A stretch of DNA of 64,000 bases from Phoebastria nigripes. Its lineage: Eukaryota; Chordata; Aves; Procellariiformes; Diomedeidae. A model generated the notes under the pieces. That model ran no database searches, was not told the DNA's origin, and was given only the letters and a program-made list of their open reading frames with translations. This document shows, in pieces, positions 37,901 through 47,500 of this stretch (its first letter is position 1; each line of letters begins with the position of its first letter). Position numbers and translations under genes: made by a program. The stretch covers positions 1,557,892-1,621,891 of the forward strand of contig JAYKAV010000489.1 in NCBI GenBank assembly GCA_035582835.1. Direction: 5' to 3'.

Positions 37901-38490
37901 TCTATCAGATGAGCTACACCAGGAACAACTGTTCTCCACTTGCTTCAGATTTGCCTATGAGTCGCACATCTGTGCTGGAAACCCCCACTCTGCTTTCCAC
38001 AAGCTACAAGACAGATGACTAACACTAATCTCATCACACTACCATTTTGTCGGAACAATGACGATGGGTTTCAAATTCTTTTCTGCCATTTGCTCCAACC
38101 AGTTAGTTCTATCAAAAACCCACACCTCCCCCCATTTCCCCACTCTGTTCATAGCCAAACTCATCCTCACTTCTTGCTGTTCCCTCCTCTCGTGTACTTC
38201 CTTGAGAGATACTGCACCCACAAAACAAGCATGCACCCTCCCCATCCGCACACATTCACCTACTTGCTGGTGGACGTATCTGGATACGTTGGGTTGCCAC
38301 TGATCTAAGGGGTCAATCACAGTGCCATTCAGGGCCTCATTGGAAGGTGGCGGGGGCACTGGAGGTGGCACAGCAATCTCTTGGTACGTGTGGTTTCCAG
38401 TTGGATAGGAGTAAGGTGTTTCCTCTGTTAGAAACACTGGTCGTTTGGAGATATGTGAGGTGGTGGATTCCAGGTCTGCCAATAAGGCGT
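19729..38490 (-). CDS. PXN: PXN, paxillin; exons 2-11 of the ordinary isoform (exon 1 not seen)
   Basis: Paxillin is a focal-adhesion scaffold that links integrin signalling to the cytoskeleton. It binds FAK, vinculin, GIT/PIX and parvin through leucine-rich LD motifs and is targeted to adhesions by C-terminal LIM domains. Ten GT-AG exons join in phase (1,664 nt); with a 13-nt exon 1 encoding MDDL this gives 558 residues, against 559 in chicken. Visible in order: LD1 (partly), Tyr31 in TEETPYSYP and Tyr118 in EEEHVYSFP (the FAK/Src sites that recruit CRK), LD2 [13 protein letters not shown]3 [14 protein letters not shown]4 [12 protein letters not shown]5 [15 protein letters not shown], then four LIM domains with intact Cys/His ligands, ending CFLKLFC. 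Three extra open exons between LD4 and LD5 are listed separately. Differences from chicken (for example VSRYVHQQ for VSRYGHQQ) suggest another bird. Confidence 0.97.
19996..22017 (-). other. PXN: PXN intron 10
   Basis: About 2 kb with no additional exon. A weak MIR-like word (GGGAAACTGAGGCAG) occurs near 20788. Otherwise nothing recognisable. Confidence 0.7.
22018..22166 (-). CDS. PXN: PXN exon 10 (end of LIM2, start of LIM3)
   Basis: 149 nt, phase 1 in and 0 out. It encodes [20 protein letters not shown] through WHPECFVCR. The acceptor is TTTGGCAG and the donor is TCGG|GTAAGA. Confidence 0.97.
22531..22612 (-). CDS. PXN: PXN exon 9 (LIM2)
   Basis: 82 nt, phase 0 in and 1 out. It encodes [20 protein letters not shown] then GAFFGPE. 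The acceptor is TGAACAG and the donor is GAAG|GTATTG. Confidence 0.96.
23173..23346 (-). CDS. PXN: PXN exon 8 (LIM1 and start of LIM2)
   Basis: 174 nt, phase 0. It encodes [20 protein letters not shown] through [10 protein letters not shown]. The acceptor is CCCAACAG and the donor is TGAT|GTGAGT. Confidence 0.97.
23691..23861 (-). CDS. PXN: PXN exon 7 (LD5 and start of LIM1)
   Basis: 171 nt, phase 0. It encodes [22 protein letters not shown]5 and the first LIM1 ligands [11 protein letters not shown]. The acceptor is CCCCGCAG and the donor is GCAG|GTGAGT. In the ordinary isoform it follows the LD4 exon directly. Confidence 0.97.
23862..26824 (-). other. PXN: Intron between PXN cassette exon C and exon 7
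   Basis: About 3 kb. It holds a pyrimidine-rich stretch at 24240-24440 and a T-rich run at 25150-25180 on the plus strand. I see no further in-phase exon. Confidence 0.65.
26825..27232 (-). CDS. PXN: PXN long-isoform cassette exon C
   Basis: Phase 0 in through GTCTTTCTAG|GTGGTTTTTCC. It encodes a Pro/Ser-rich segment starting [20 protein letters not shown], with a PxxPxR SH3-ligand pattern (PLPPRR), and ending [18 protein letters not shown]. The last part resembles an LC8 (DYNLL) anchor. The 3' border is uncertain. A GC donor (CAG|GCAGGC) gives 408 nt and phase 0 into exon 7. A GT at 26805-26806 gives 426 nt, also phase 0. The strongest-looking GT (GGCAG|GTAAAG, exon edge 26733) would break the frame. 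The open frame, the good acceptor and the phase support a real exon. Confidence 0.65.
27760..28026 (-). CDS. PXN: PXN long-isoform cassette exon B
   Basis: 267 nt, phase 0 at both ends, with acceptor TCATTTAG and donor GAAG|GTAGAA. It encodes [20 protein letters not shown], then [16 protein letters not shown] and an amphipathic, LD-like helix [12 protein letters not shown] followed by charged sequence ending GGQQVEK. I recall similar sequence in long paxillin isoforms of other vertebrates but could not check this. Confidence 0.75.
28143..28148 (-). terminator. PXN: Possible intronic poly(A) signal AATAAA
   Basis: An AATAAA on the minus strand about 0.67 kb past the exon A stop. It could serve an alternative last exon, but nothing else supports its use. 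Confidence 0.25.
28820..28822 (-). other. PXN: In-frame stop codon 5 codons past the proposed exon A donor
   Basis: TGA ends the exon A frame if no splicing occurs. It would make a truncated, LIM-less paxillin ending ASGQAGTE. Confidence 0.6.
28835..29887 (-). CDS. PXN: PXN long-isoform cassette exon A (351 codons)
   Basis: A single frame open over 1.05 kb, far longer than chance in this intron. The acceptor is TTTTTGCAG|ACTAGTTCC, phase 0, directly compatible with the LD4 exon. The product is Ser/Pro/Glu-rich and probably disordered. It has Pro stretches ([12 protein letters not shown]), an LD-like segment ([11 protein letters not shown]), a basic patch ([12 protein letters not shown]) and the tail [11 protein letters not shown]...RISASGQ. 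No in-frame GT donor precedes the TGA at 28820-28822. A GC donor (CAG|GCAGGC) would keep phase 0 into exon B. Otherwise the exon may be terminal. Confidence 0.72.
29888..34280 (-). other. PXN: Intron between PXN exon 6 and cassette exon A
   Basis: About 4.4 kb. Apart from a possible MIR-like fragment at 30760-30850 I see no gene, RNA or clear transposon. Confidence 0.65.
30760..30850 (+). repeat. Possible MIR-like fragment
   Basis: GGCTTGGACAAGTTCACACA followed by GCAGGTCA resembles the MIR core segment (cttgcccaaggtcacacagc). It is diverged. Confidence 0.35.
34281..34416 (-). CDS. PXN: PXN exon 6 (LD4)
   Basis: 136 nt, phase 2 in and 0 out. It encodes [20 protein letters not shown] through LD4 and DFK. 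The donor is TTTAAG|GTGCCC. A 44-nt T-rich tract (minus strand) lies about 14 nt upstream of the acceptor. Confidence 0.96.
34431..34474. repeat. A-rich tract upstream of PXN exon 6
   Basis: Nearly pure A with four G interruptions on the plus strand, a T-rich polypyrimidine tract for the minus-strand transcript. Confidence 0.9.
34963..35164 (-). CDS. PXN: PXN exon 5 (LD3)
   Basis: 202 nt, phase 1 in and 2 out. It encodes [20 protein letters not shown], a Lys-rich linker TKEKPKRNG and LD3 ending SSVPSP. The acceptor is TTTCTTAAG and the donor is CCAGT|GTGAGT. Confidence 0.96.
35265..35425 (+). repeat. CR1-like LINE 3' fragment
   Basis: The string TTTGAGGATATTCAGAATTT, then CCTGAGCAACCTAATCTAAC, then TTTGAGCAGGGTGCTGCACC and AGACCTCAAGAGATCCCATC follows the 3' end of avian CR1 elements (ttgagcagggnnttggactagatgacctccagaggtcccttcc). 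It fills much of the 370-bp intron between PXN exons 4 and 5. Confidence 0.75.
35537..35676 (-). CDS. PXN: PXN exon 4 (LD2)
   Basis: 140 nt, phase 2 in and 1 out. It encodes [22 protein letters not shown]2 at about residues 144-154 and ends ASGFPA. LD2 is a FAK/vinculin binding site. The acceptor is TATCTTTAG and the donor is AGCAG|GTAAGG. Confidence 0.96.
35677..37642 (-). other. PXN: PXN intron 3
   Basis: About 2 kb. It contains a strong G run at 36696-36716. No exon or clear repeat otherwise. Confidence 0.7.
36696..36716 (+). repeat. G-run, potential G-quadruplex
   Basis: Twelve G, C, four G, A, three G. C-rich in the PXN pre-mRNA, so any quadruplex would form on the DNA non-template-complement side. 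Confidence 0.8.
37643..37758 (-). CDS. PXN: PXN exon 3 (Tyr118 region)
   Basis: 116 nt, phase 0 in and 2 out. It encodes [20 protein letters not shown] through SEEEHVY with Tyr118. The acceptor is TTTCCACAG and the donor is TACAG|GTATCT. Confidence 0.96.
38264..38490 (-). CDS. PXN: PXN exon 2 (rest of LD1, Tyr31)
   Basis: 227 nt, phase 1 in and 0 out. It encodes [20 protein letters not shown], the Tyr31 site, the Pro-rich SH3 ligand [11 protein letters not shown] and ends YVHQQ. The acceptor CTCCCTGCAG is preceded by an exceptionally long T tract. The donor is CCAGCAA|GTAGGT. Confidence 0.97.
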
Positions 38491-38515
38491 CTGCAGGGAG
38501 AGGAAGAAAAAGAAG

Positions 38516-38572
<57 letters not shown>
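38516..38572. repeat. A57 homopolymer upstream of PXN exon 2
   Basis: Fifty-seven consecutive A on the plus strand (U57 in the pre-mRNA), with A-rich flanks. It lies about 25 nt from the exon 2 acceptor. The exact length in the assembly is probably unreliable. Confidence 0.9.
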
Positions 38573-38574
<2 letters not shown>

Positions 38575-41500
38575 AAAAAGGTAAAATCCGGGACTACAGC
38601 TTTTTCTCTTTTGTCTCATTCAGGATATCCGTATCAGAAGGTCTTTGGGAAGACTTTTCATCTAGGGTGACCTACTAAATGCCCTGAAAAACATTACTGC
38701 AGCCCAGGACTGAATGGGTTAATCAAACTTCTAGTACAAAGAAAATGCCAAGAGGTAACAAAGCAGCCAGAAAAACCTGTGTCAGTCTCAGATTTTTGTC
38801 TTAACTGGAAAACCGCCCAACAACAGGGACCCGTAGTCTCACTGCACCCTGCAGAAGAGCAACCTAGGAGAAACCTGCCCAGAGATTGACTTGCAACAGG
38901 ATATTGACACAGGCTAATTACAGGCCCCACATCATCACAGAGTCATTTACTGTGGCCGCAGGCACTGCTTTCTGCAGGAAACAAGATCGCGGGAGGGGTT
39001 TTCTCCAGAGTCTAAGGTAGTGGAAGAAGCATGAAACTTTCAAATTAGTCCATTGGCGCAGCAGGAGTATGTGCTTCAGTTTTCCTAACAAAAATCCCTC
39101 TCAGTACATCACACAAACAGTTAACCAGTTTCCAGAGGCTGCCAGGTAAACGCCATTTCTTCTCCTGGAAACAATTCTCAACTTGCTGGGTGGAGACTGC
39201 TCACAAATTCCTGAAGAGAAGAAAAACTTCCACCAGCTAGAAACACCGGCACTCATGCCAGGCAGAGGAACCCACGTCACCCAGTTAGCACCTCTCAGAA
39301 ATCTTAAAGCAGGAAAAATACATGAAAAGGCATTCCCACCTTTCCGGATTTCCTCCTGCAAACTATCCTCTGCCCATTCCCAACCCTGCACTCCTCTGCG
39401 GTGACTCACAGGCAAATCCCGACTTGTTGGACCTTCTGTCCTGTGAACCCACCCTGCGGAGCCCACTGCAGTCCCCGGTGGGGGAAACTCCAGCGAGTGA
39501 CTGCAGGTCTGCGCTGGACTCACTTTGTAAAGAAAGCCTCACTGGCCGGGTGCCCAGCTTTCCACTGGGGCAGCAGGCTCTAGTGCACACTTCTTTAAGG
39601 CTATTAGAGAGGAGCCGGATCGCTAGGGACATCAGCGCTCTCCACTATAAGAGCATCAGGACATACCTGGTAGGTCCCTTCAGAGGTGTGGAATTCAGCC
39701 AGACACCAGTAACACAACTTCAGCAGAATTTGGAGAGGAGGCTCTCGGAAACCCCCTGGATCTCCCTCCCCTCCACGCAGATCCCACTGTCTTCAGGCAG
39801 TCTCTGCGAGCAGGATTTGTCTTTCTCCTCCCGCACACAGCAGATACCTGATACTCAGGTTTGGGCTGTGAGGGCTCAGCCTAAGCGTAGCCATCCTGCA
39901 GCATCCTCCACCAGGGTCACAGGGAGCTGAAGTTATCAGGTGGCACCAGAATAGCAACCGAGCAACCGCTCGCCCTAATGGCTGCCTACCGGCTCTAAGA
40001 GGGCAGGCACCTGCCAGCTCAGAGCCACTTCCTGAGCAGAGCAGACCACACCAGCCAATGCACTTAGCAACCCTTCAAGAAAATATTAAAGGGTCAAATG
40101 GAGGACAGTATTACTGCATTACAAGGCGAGGAAGGTGCTGCTTTTATATTCACTCTCTTCCACAAACCAAAGCATCAGAAAAGAAAAAATAAAAAAAAGC
40201 AGTCCTGCCCTGAGAGAACAGAATACAGCCATTAGCAAATGAAATATACTGTGTTAAATTAATTCTATGCACCTTTCATTTAGCCAAAAAGATGCTCCAA
40301 ATCATTTAAGCCACAGGCATCTTCCTACAGGGGCCAAAATACCCAGAAGCAGTTTCTCCGAAGGGATACAAGCTTTCTGCAGCTGGGGAAAAGTGAACTT
40401 AATCTTCTTTTTAAGCAAAAGAACAGCTGGTGGATTCCAGAGTGAAAGGCACATACCTCAAGGGAACTGCTGAAGAGCTGCAATTCCTTCAACCAGGCAG
40501 GTCCTATGACTGGAGGTCTCGCGCACAGAACCTCCAAGAGCCGTGCTATCCGAGAAGGTGTGGTTTTTGCTTCTCCCCACCAATGACAAAGGCAAATCAA
40601 ACTCCACCAGGAAGTGAAAATCCCATGAGGGTGCTGGGCTCCTCCAGCCCTGCAGAGGGGACCAAACCGTTTTTCCACCCTCCACCCCCAGCCCTCACTT
40701 GCAGGACAGGCAGATGTAACCATGTCGCCACAAAATTCTCCTCCTCGGTTCAGCACTCTGCTGAATGAACCATCGGACAGAAATCCATTGCTTTTTACTA
40801 ACGGCACAGAAGTGAGTTCAGCTAGATCTACTGGTTTACTTCCACAAGTCTGCAGAAGAGGGGTCTGGAAATACCAGGAGCACTCTGCCCCCAGGTCGTG
40901 AAGGAGTTAAGGAGAAGACATTACAGTTTAATGATTAACTTCCCCCATACCCTCCCCCTTCCTGACTTGAGCAAACAAGGCAGAGCCGAGGAACAGGAAG
41001 CGAGGGAGGAGAAAAGGCTGGAGAGGAATCACTCGGTTACTCAAACTGCACTGCAACTTTACAACCCCTACCCAAGGCACCGCCCCACCCGGCGGGACGG
41101 GAAAAGGAGCAAGCCAGGAGCCCAGGAGCAGGACGGGCGCTCACACGCCGGTTTCGGGTGGCAAAGGACCCCTCCTCGTGCTTGCTCGCCCCCGTGTTCT
41201 GCAAACCCAGGGTCCACCCTTCCTCACGCCCCAGTCGCTCCCTCCAAGCTCACAGCCACCACAGAGGGAAGGTCTTCCCCATTTGCATCCATCCCCGTCG
41301 CTGCTTCCAGGCACACAAACCGTTCTCTGATCCAATCCCATCAGCAACCACAGTTCCCTGAAGTTTTGCTGGACTGGGAAGTTGCACCCGTTCCAAGGGT
41401 CCAGCAACAGCAGCAGAACTGCCCCGGTGAGGGCAGGGGGACAGCGGTGGTGGCATGGTGCCCACTCAGTCCACCCACCTCGCGGGGCTTCGCCCTGCGA

Positions 41501-44500
41501 GAGGGAAGCGACTCTGCAACCCACAGGCACAGGCTGCAGATCACTCCCTTGGAGGTCAACCGAAGGAGTTTTGCAGTCCAGAGACCGACTCGAGGCAATT
41601 ATTCAAAACCCAACCAAAGGCATTAATGTTTTGTTTTCCATCCAGCACCTCATCCCAAGAGGTCCCAAAGCACTGTGCATTCATTGAGGATGTGTGCAAC
41701 TTTTTAACGCTATCAGAAGATAACGTGAGATAAGAGATGGGGGAAAAGAAGGGAGATTTATTAATGGAAAAAAGATGCATCGCTCTCTATCTTTCTTTCG
41801 CAAAAGGGACCAGAGAGCTGTAACCTGATGAGCTGTAACAAAGACGCTGTGCCTTGTGCAGCGCTGCACCTCACGTTACAGGGTTGGGTTCACTGCAGCA
41901 ACCGNTCCTTAAACAGAATATTAAATGCTTAAATAGAAATATTAAAGGTTCGATCGATTTACTGGGTAATGAAGTGTTCCTTCCCAAGGCGACTCCTGAG
42001 GGACAGTGCGGCAGGAGGTGTAAATCAACCAGTTAGTCCCTCCCAACCCGTAGGAAGCAGTTGACTGGATCACCCTAACGACCAGTTCACACAACCACCA
42101 GCCATCAGAGGGCACCACTACATCCTTACACGGACAGAAAGATGAAACCCGACAGCAATGGCTAACTTAGCAGTAACTTCACCTCGCTTTTCATCCCCGC
42201 AGAGTGGGGAACCTGTCCCTGTTTTAGGCACACAGAAACCTTCTGCCGGTGCCACGCGTGCTGCACCTCCCCAGGGAGACGAGCACCTTCACACCAGCAC
42301 AGGCTGCAGCACCTCGGGGGCTACTGCCCAGCGCTCCGGAGACAACCACACACGCTGACCTCACCACAGTTTTACTGCTGCCCCAAATACTCTCCAAAAT
42401 ATTACAGACACAGCTGTAGGAGGCAGAATCTCCCAAGGTTAAAAGGTCAGAGATTCATTTATCTCTAGAGGACAGATTTAACCATTTTGTAGCAATAAAG
42501 TAAAACAGACAGGGTTATACTAGATCTTCAAGCCATTGCTCCTCCACAGGATCACCCTTCCTTCCACTCTCACCCCTAGAAGAAGCTACTAACACAACCC
42601 ACAGACAAAATGTCAGCTCACAGACACATGGATGGAGTGGAATCACACAGTCCAAAGACTCAGTGGGGCTCAGCCTACCCACAGGCATGGGCTCTGCTCA
42701 CAGAAATTTGTATTTTCCCCTCTATTAACAGCGTGCTGCTCAGTGGGGTGTGGAAGAGCGAGGGATACTTGCTAAAACACCACCAACCCAGACACCCCTT
42801 GTCATCACTATGCTGGTGCAGTCACACAGCTGGTATAACCCTAACTCACTGTCCGCTGCAGCACAGTGCGTCTCAATGTGTGCATGCCTGGGCACCCCAC
42901 GGGCTCAGGGAACTTGGCCAAGCACCTGGTAAAGCTGCATGCAAACATGAGACAGGGGCGCAGAAGGACAGAGTCCTCCTCCCTCCACTGGGCAACACAA
43001 AAATTACATGCTCAAGTGAAATCACCTTCAGGCCAGAGGGCTACTCAAACCACATCCTCCCCAGTACGGCAGGCCGTTTGTGTTCGCATTCAAGTGTTTT
43101 TTCTATACGGATTTTCCTGTGGAGGAGGGACAGTTAAAGAATGATGTCATATTTGATACCTTTACTGCTGTAAAGCATTCCAAGACATCTGGAGGTCCAG
43201 GTGCATTAGTTTGCCCCTCTCTCCCTTCCCTCCCTTTTGCCAAAAATCATTAACAACTACAAGGTCCCTGGGATTCTGCTCTTCAAATCCCAACACACAG
43301 CTCTGCATATACATTAGATATGTATGAGTGGTCCTTAATACCAACTGCATTGCTTCAAAGTAGTTCCCAGCATCTGCCAAAGCTCTGCTAGTCATTTAGA
43401 CAGCTTGGGACAAGAACTCTCAAGCTGAAATCCAATGCATTGAACCGCTCAAAAAAAATCCCTTTTACCAAGAAAATCAGCAAGATGAAAGAGCAGGACA
43501 ATAGCTTAGGGTAAGTCCCATTTACCAGTTCAAGCTGCACTGAAAAGAGTAATCATCTCCCAAGTTATACACTGCACATTCCTGCGCTATCTCCCCGGCC
43601 CACACCTCTGTCAGGCCGAGGAACAGCTCACGCATTCCAGGGGCTCCGACACAGGCTCCTTCACCATCGCTGCATGTCAGCACTCGCTGTCCTGCAAATG
43701 CAGTATCCTCCAGCAGAAACAGCCTCCTGTGCAGCCGCAGGGGCACATTCTTCAGCTTCCCACATCCCAGGTTTGTCTGATAAAGAGCAGTAACGCCAGC
43801 CTAGGGATCATAACGCAGTTCTGAGGTACAGAACAGGAATGGATAACACGGGGGCCCCTTTGTACTGATGCACACATCAACCCCCTTTTCTATAAATCTG
43901 AGCCGCACTCAGCCCCCTTAAATAGATAAAGTTATTAAAAAGAAAAAGATATTTACATGTATCTTCCCATGCGTATCAAAACATACTCTTTGTTCACTCC
44001 CCTCTTCCTGGGCCTTCTGTGCATCTCAAAAATGCTCCTGGATTAAGGTGGCACAGTGAAACAGAACACATCATGAACTAGTTCTGGAAAAACCTACGTG
44101 ACAAGGCATTGACAAATTCACATTTGCCAATTGGCATCAAGCAGCTTTTTAACGCTAATTTTTCCTCAAGCAGTAAATAGTTTTCCACTATTCATAAGCA
44201 GGCCAGGATTTTTTTNATTTATTTTTTTTAAAGTGAGGCAATTTACAGAAATCTAAATTTGCTTTCCTCTGTTAAGGAGAAGCCTTCTGCTGCTGAGTGT
44301 CCAGCATAACTCCAGCCTGTGCAAGGGCTGGAGAGACACAGCATACTCAGTCAGCTCAAAGACGACAGCATTAGTGCCAGAAGAGAGAAAACTACCTCAG
44401 ATTTCCATATGCAGTTCATCTCTCTCAACAACTGAGGATGAGCTATTAAGCCACGCTGACACAGCAAATCCGAGCATTATCAATATAGTAAGCAGATCAA

Positions 44501-47500
44501 AAGGATGGTGGTCAAATTTTCTTCTACATCTCATCTACTGCTGGGGAGGAAATGGAAGCATAACTGAGGCAAGATACTTCAAATGCCTCAGATATCAGCC
44601 TTCCATTTTCAACAGCTGAAAGCCACATCTGCGCATCCATCAAACCGCACGTTGCCTGTAGCTCTGCTTCTTGCACGGGACATCTGGAAAGTGAGCGACA
44701 CTGGAGACAGGATTCTTCATCCAGCCACCACACAGAGCAAACGCCTTCAGNGTTCAGCCACAGCGTCCCATCTTCCCCAGCATCTCTGCTGCCACATGTC
44801 CCTGACAGCCCCAACACAGCACACGGGGTGATCAGGATGAGATGTCTGAGCACACACTACAGTACTTCCTCCAATGCAGCTGCAGAGGACAGGTGTCTGC
44901 ACCTCCCCCTTCCCCACGCCCCTGTTTACCCAAATAACTAGAACTGCTACAGGTTTTCCTGGCTTAGGCAGCAGAAGATTCCCAGAGGACTGGCAAATGC
45001 AAATAAAAAGCAAGATAGCCATAAGGGTAGGTCTAAAAGAGGACATGGACTTTACATGATACTCATGTCTCACTCGGCGTAAGACAAATTGCAGACACCT
45101 CATCTGCAGAATGACACACCATTCTCCAGCCCTTTTTTCTTAATACCTGTTAAGATGCTGAATTCAAATCCTTGATTTTTGCTGTCCCCTAAAAGAATGA
45201 GGGGAATTGCATCTCCAGAACTGAACCCTGAGCTTGCAGAGTCATCTGAGCAGCCTCTTTGCAAAATCCCCGAATCCAAACTTTTAAAATCTCATTAGGT
45301 TCAAATAAGTCTTCTCTCCCCCACCTCCAGGAGTAAATGCAACTCCAGCTCACATATAGGGAGACAGCTTGGGGCGGTAACCCAATCCCTGGCAAGACAG
45401 TTTTACATTGTGAGTAACTGCAGAGGAATGGGGAGCTTGGGTATATTTATCCTATTAAATAGCCNTTCAAAAGAAACATTTGCAATGCTCTAAAAGAGCT
45501 GCATCAAAAAGACTTGTTGGAGCCTTGCTACAGGGCTTCTCACTGCCCTTGAGTCTGAGTCTGGAAGCAGTGGGGAGCCCCAAGAGCAACACTGACAACA
45601 GGAATTCTCTTTTTAACAGCAGTTTTGACTTTTCTCAGCAAAATGGAAGAGCGTTATCAGAAATAGAAAAACCAAGAACAAACAGGTGAATGCAGGCATT
45701 GACTTCCAGGTAGAAGACATGTAATAACAGGTTCTTAAGGCATTATATTGTAAGCAACGTTTTTAAATGCAAAAAGATCAGAGACTACAAAAGCAATAAA
45801 ATACAAAGACTACATTCAAAATGAGACCTTAAAAATTCAAAGCTCAATTAGATGCTCTTAAAATCCTCAAGTTCTCTGGTTCACATATATAGAAAGCATG
45901 TAAAATAGCTTAACTTACTTTCTAAAACATTTTGAGAAGGAGACATTTAAAAGTTTTCCAAAATTTAACCAATATGTTGAGAAGGTGGTTAGAATACGGG
46001 ACACATAACAGCTCTCAGCTCTCTTGTGAAGCAGGGACAGATTGTTATTTAAGATACAGAAAAATTCAAGACACAAAAGATAAGTCATTTGCCAGACCTA
46101 ACAACTGCTGGAGTACCAGTACAGAGCAGCCACTGGTATTTTTACTTCACATTGTCTAGACCTGCCTAGAGGAAGTTCAGATGACATGGTCAAAAAAATC
46201 ACTCGGCTATTTCTTTTATGTATTCCAGCGACTGATGTTTATTTGAAGCCTTGTGCTTCCTCATTATCAAGGTATTAGTGCAAGTCATGCCTTGTGTCAC
46301 TGCTTAATAAAAAGAATGTCCAGATTAGTATCAACATGTGGTATGGTGAATTCTGATAGAAGACAATATCCATTAAACCCTGGAAGCTTCTCTGTTCTCT
46401 GAAACCAATACTGCCCCTTAGAATAAGCAAGACTGTGCTTTTGTGGCACTGATTTACAAAGTTATGTGGGTGCTTCAGAAAAGCTTAACAGCAAAGGCAA
46501 CCACCTCGTAGTTGTTATGCCCAGCTACACCAGGCTGCAGAGACAAACTAAACAAGAATTCATCCCGTGACAGACAGAACTGCTTTCAAAATCACGTGAT
46601 GGCAGCCACCGTGAGTCCTATCTGTGCCATAACTCGAATATGGACAGCCAAACCAGCTAGCTTTCCCCAGTACAGCAGCCCATGCACCCAGCTCTGACCG
46701 CTATCAGCAAATGTCTAAACAAAGACAAGACACTGCACTGTGAGATGTGGTCTACATGATCAGCTGTGGCAATGATTGTGGCTTCCTGCCCCAACCACTG
46801 AGACCCGAGCTGGAGACTTTATTCCAGAGCTTGTGGCCAACGAACTGGTCATAACTAACATGCACTACTACCACCCCAAGCACAGGGTTGTAAAGGAGTG
46901 TGCAAATACAGCCTGTTTAAAGCTATTTCAGTAACTGTTTATCANTAACTACTCACTGCACATTTGGGGATGAAACGCAAACCCTCGGAGTGCTCGGGCT
47001 GTAGTTTCAGCAGAGCTGACACCACCACACGCTGCCAGTGTAAGGGAAGGGCCCGGCAACCCCCACTTCCCCCTGCATGCAAACCCATGCTGTTCCTGGA
47101 ACTCGCCCTGCTGATCACCAGACGCTTTCTGAACTAATTCAACTTACTAATCCAGTAAAAGTTTGCTGGGTTGCTGGCTTGGTTTTTTTACATAAACTCG
47201 TTACAATTTTTGGAGCATAGCTCCAGCCACTCTATGACTTAAACAGCTTTTAGAAAATGTTTTAAGGAGAGCAATGCCAGAATTTAGCCCTTGTCTAAGT
47301 AAGTAAATAAAAATTCTGCTTTAAGTAGGAAATACTGTACTTTCACCTCCAAAACTCAGGCCAGGACACAAACTGTAAAATCCTGCCCCATCCTGCCATT
47401 AGTTGAAAAAAATCACCCATCCTCCTGCCTGATTCCTGTAATTAATCTGCATCTCAGGTGCAGACCAGAAAAACTGCAGCCTGAAAAGGGAGCAATCAGC

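Noticed and set aside
38347..38678. Frames with poly-Lys or poly-Phe runs
   Set aside because: They translate the A57/T57 homopolymer next to PXN exon 2.
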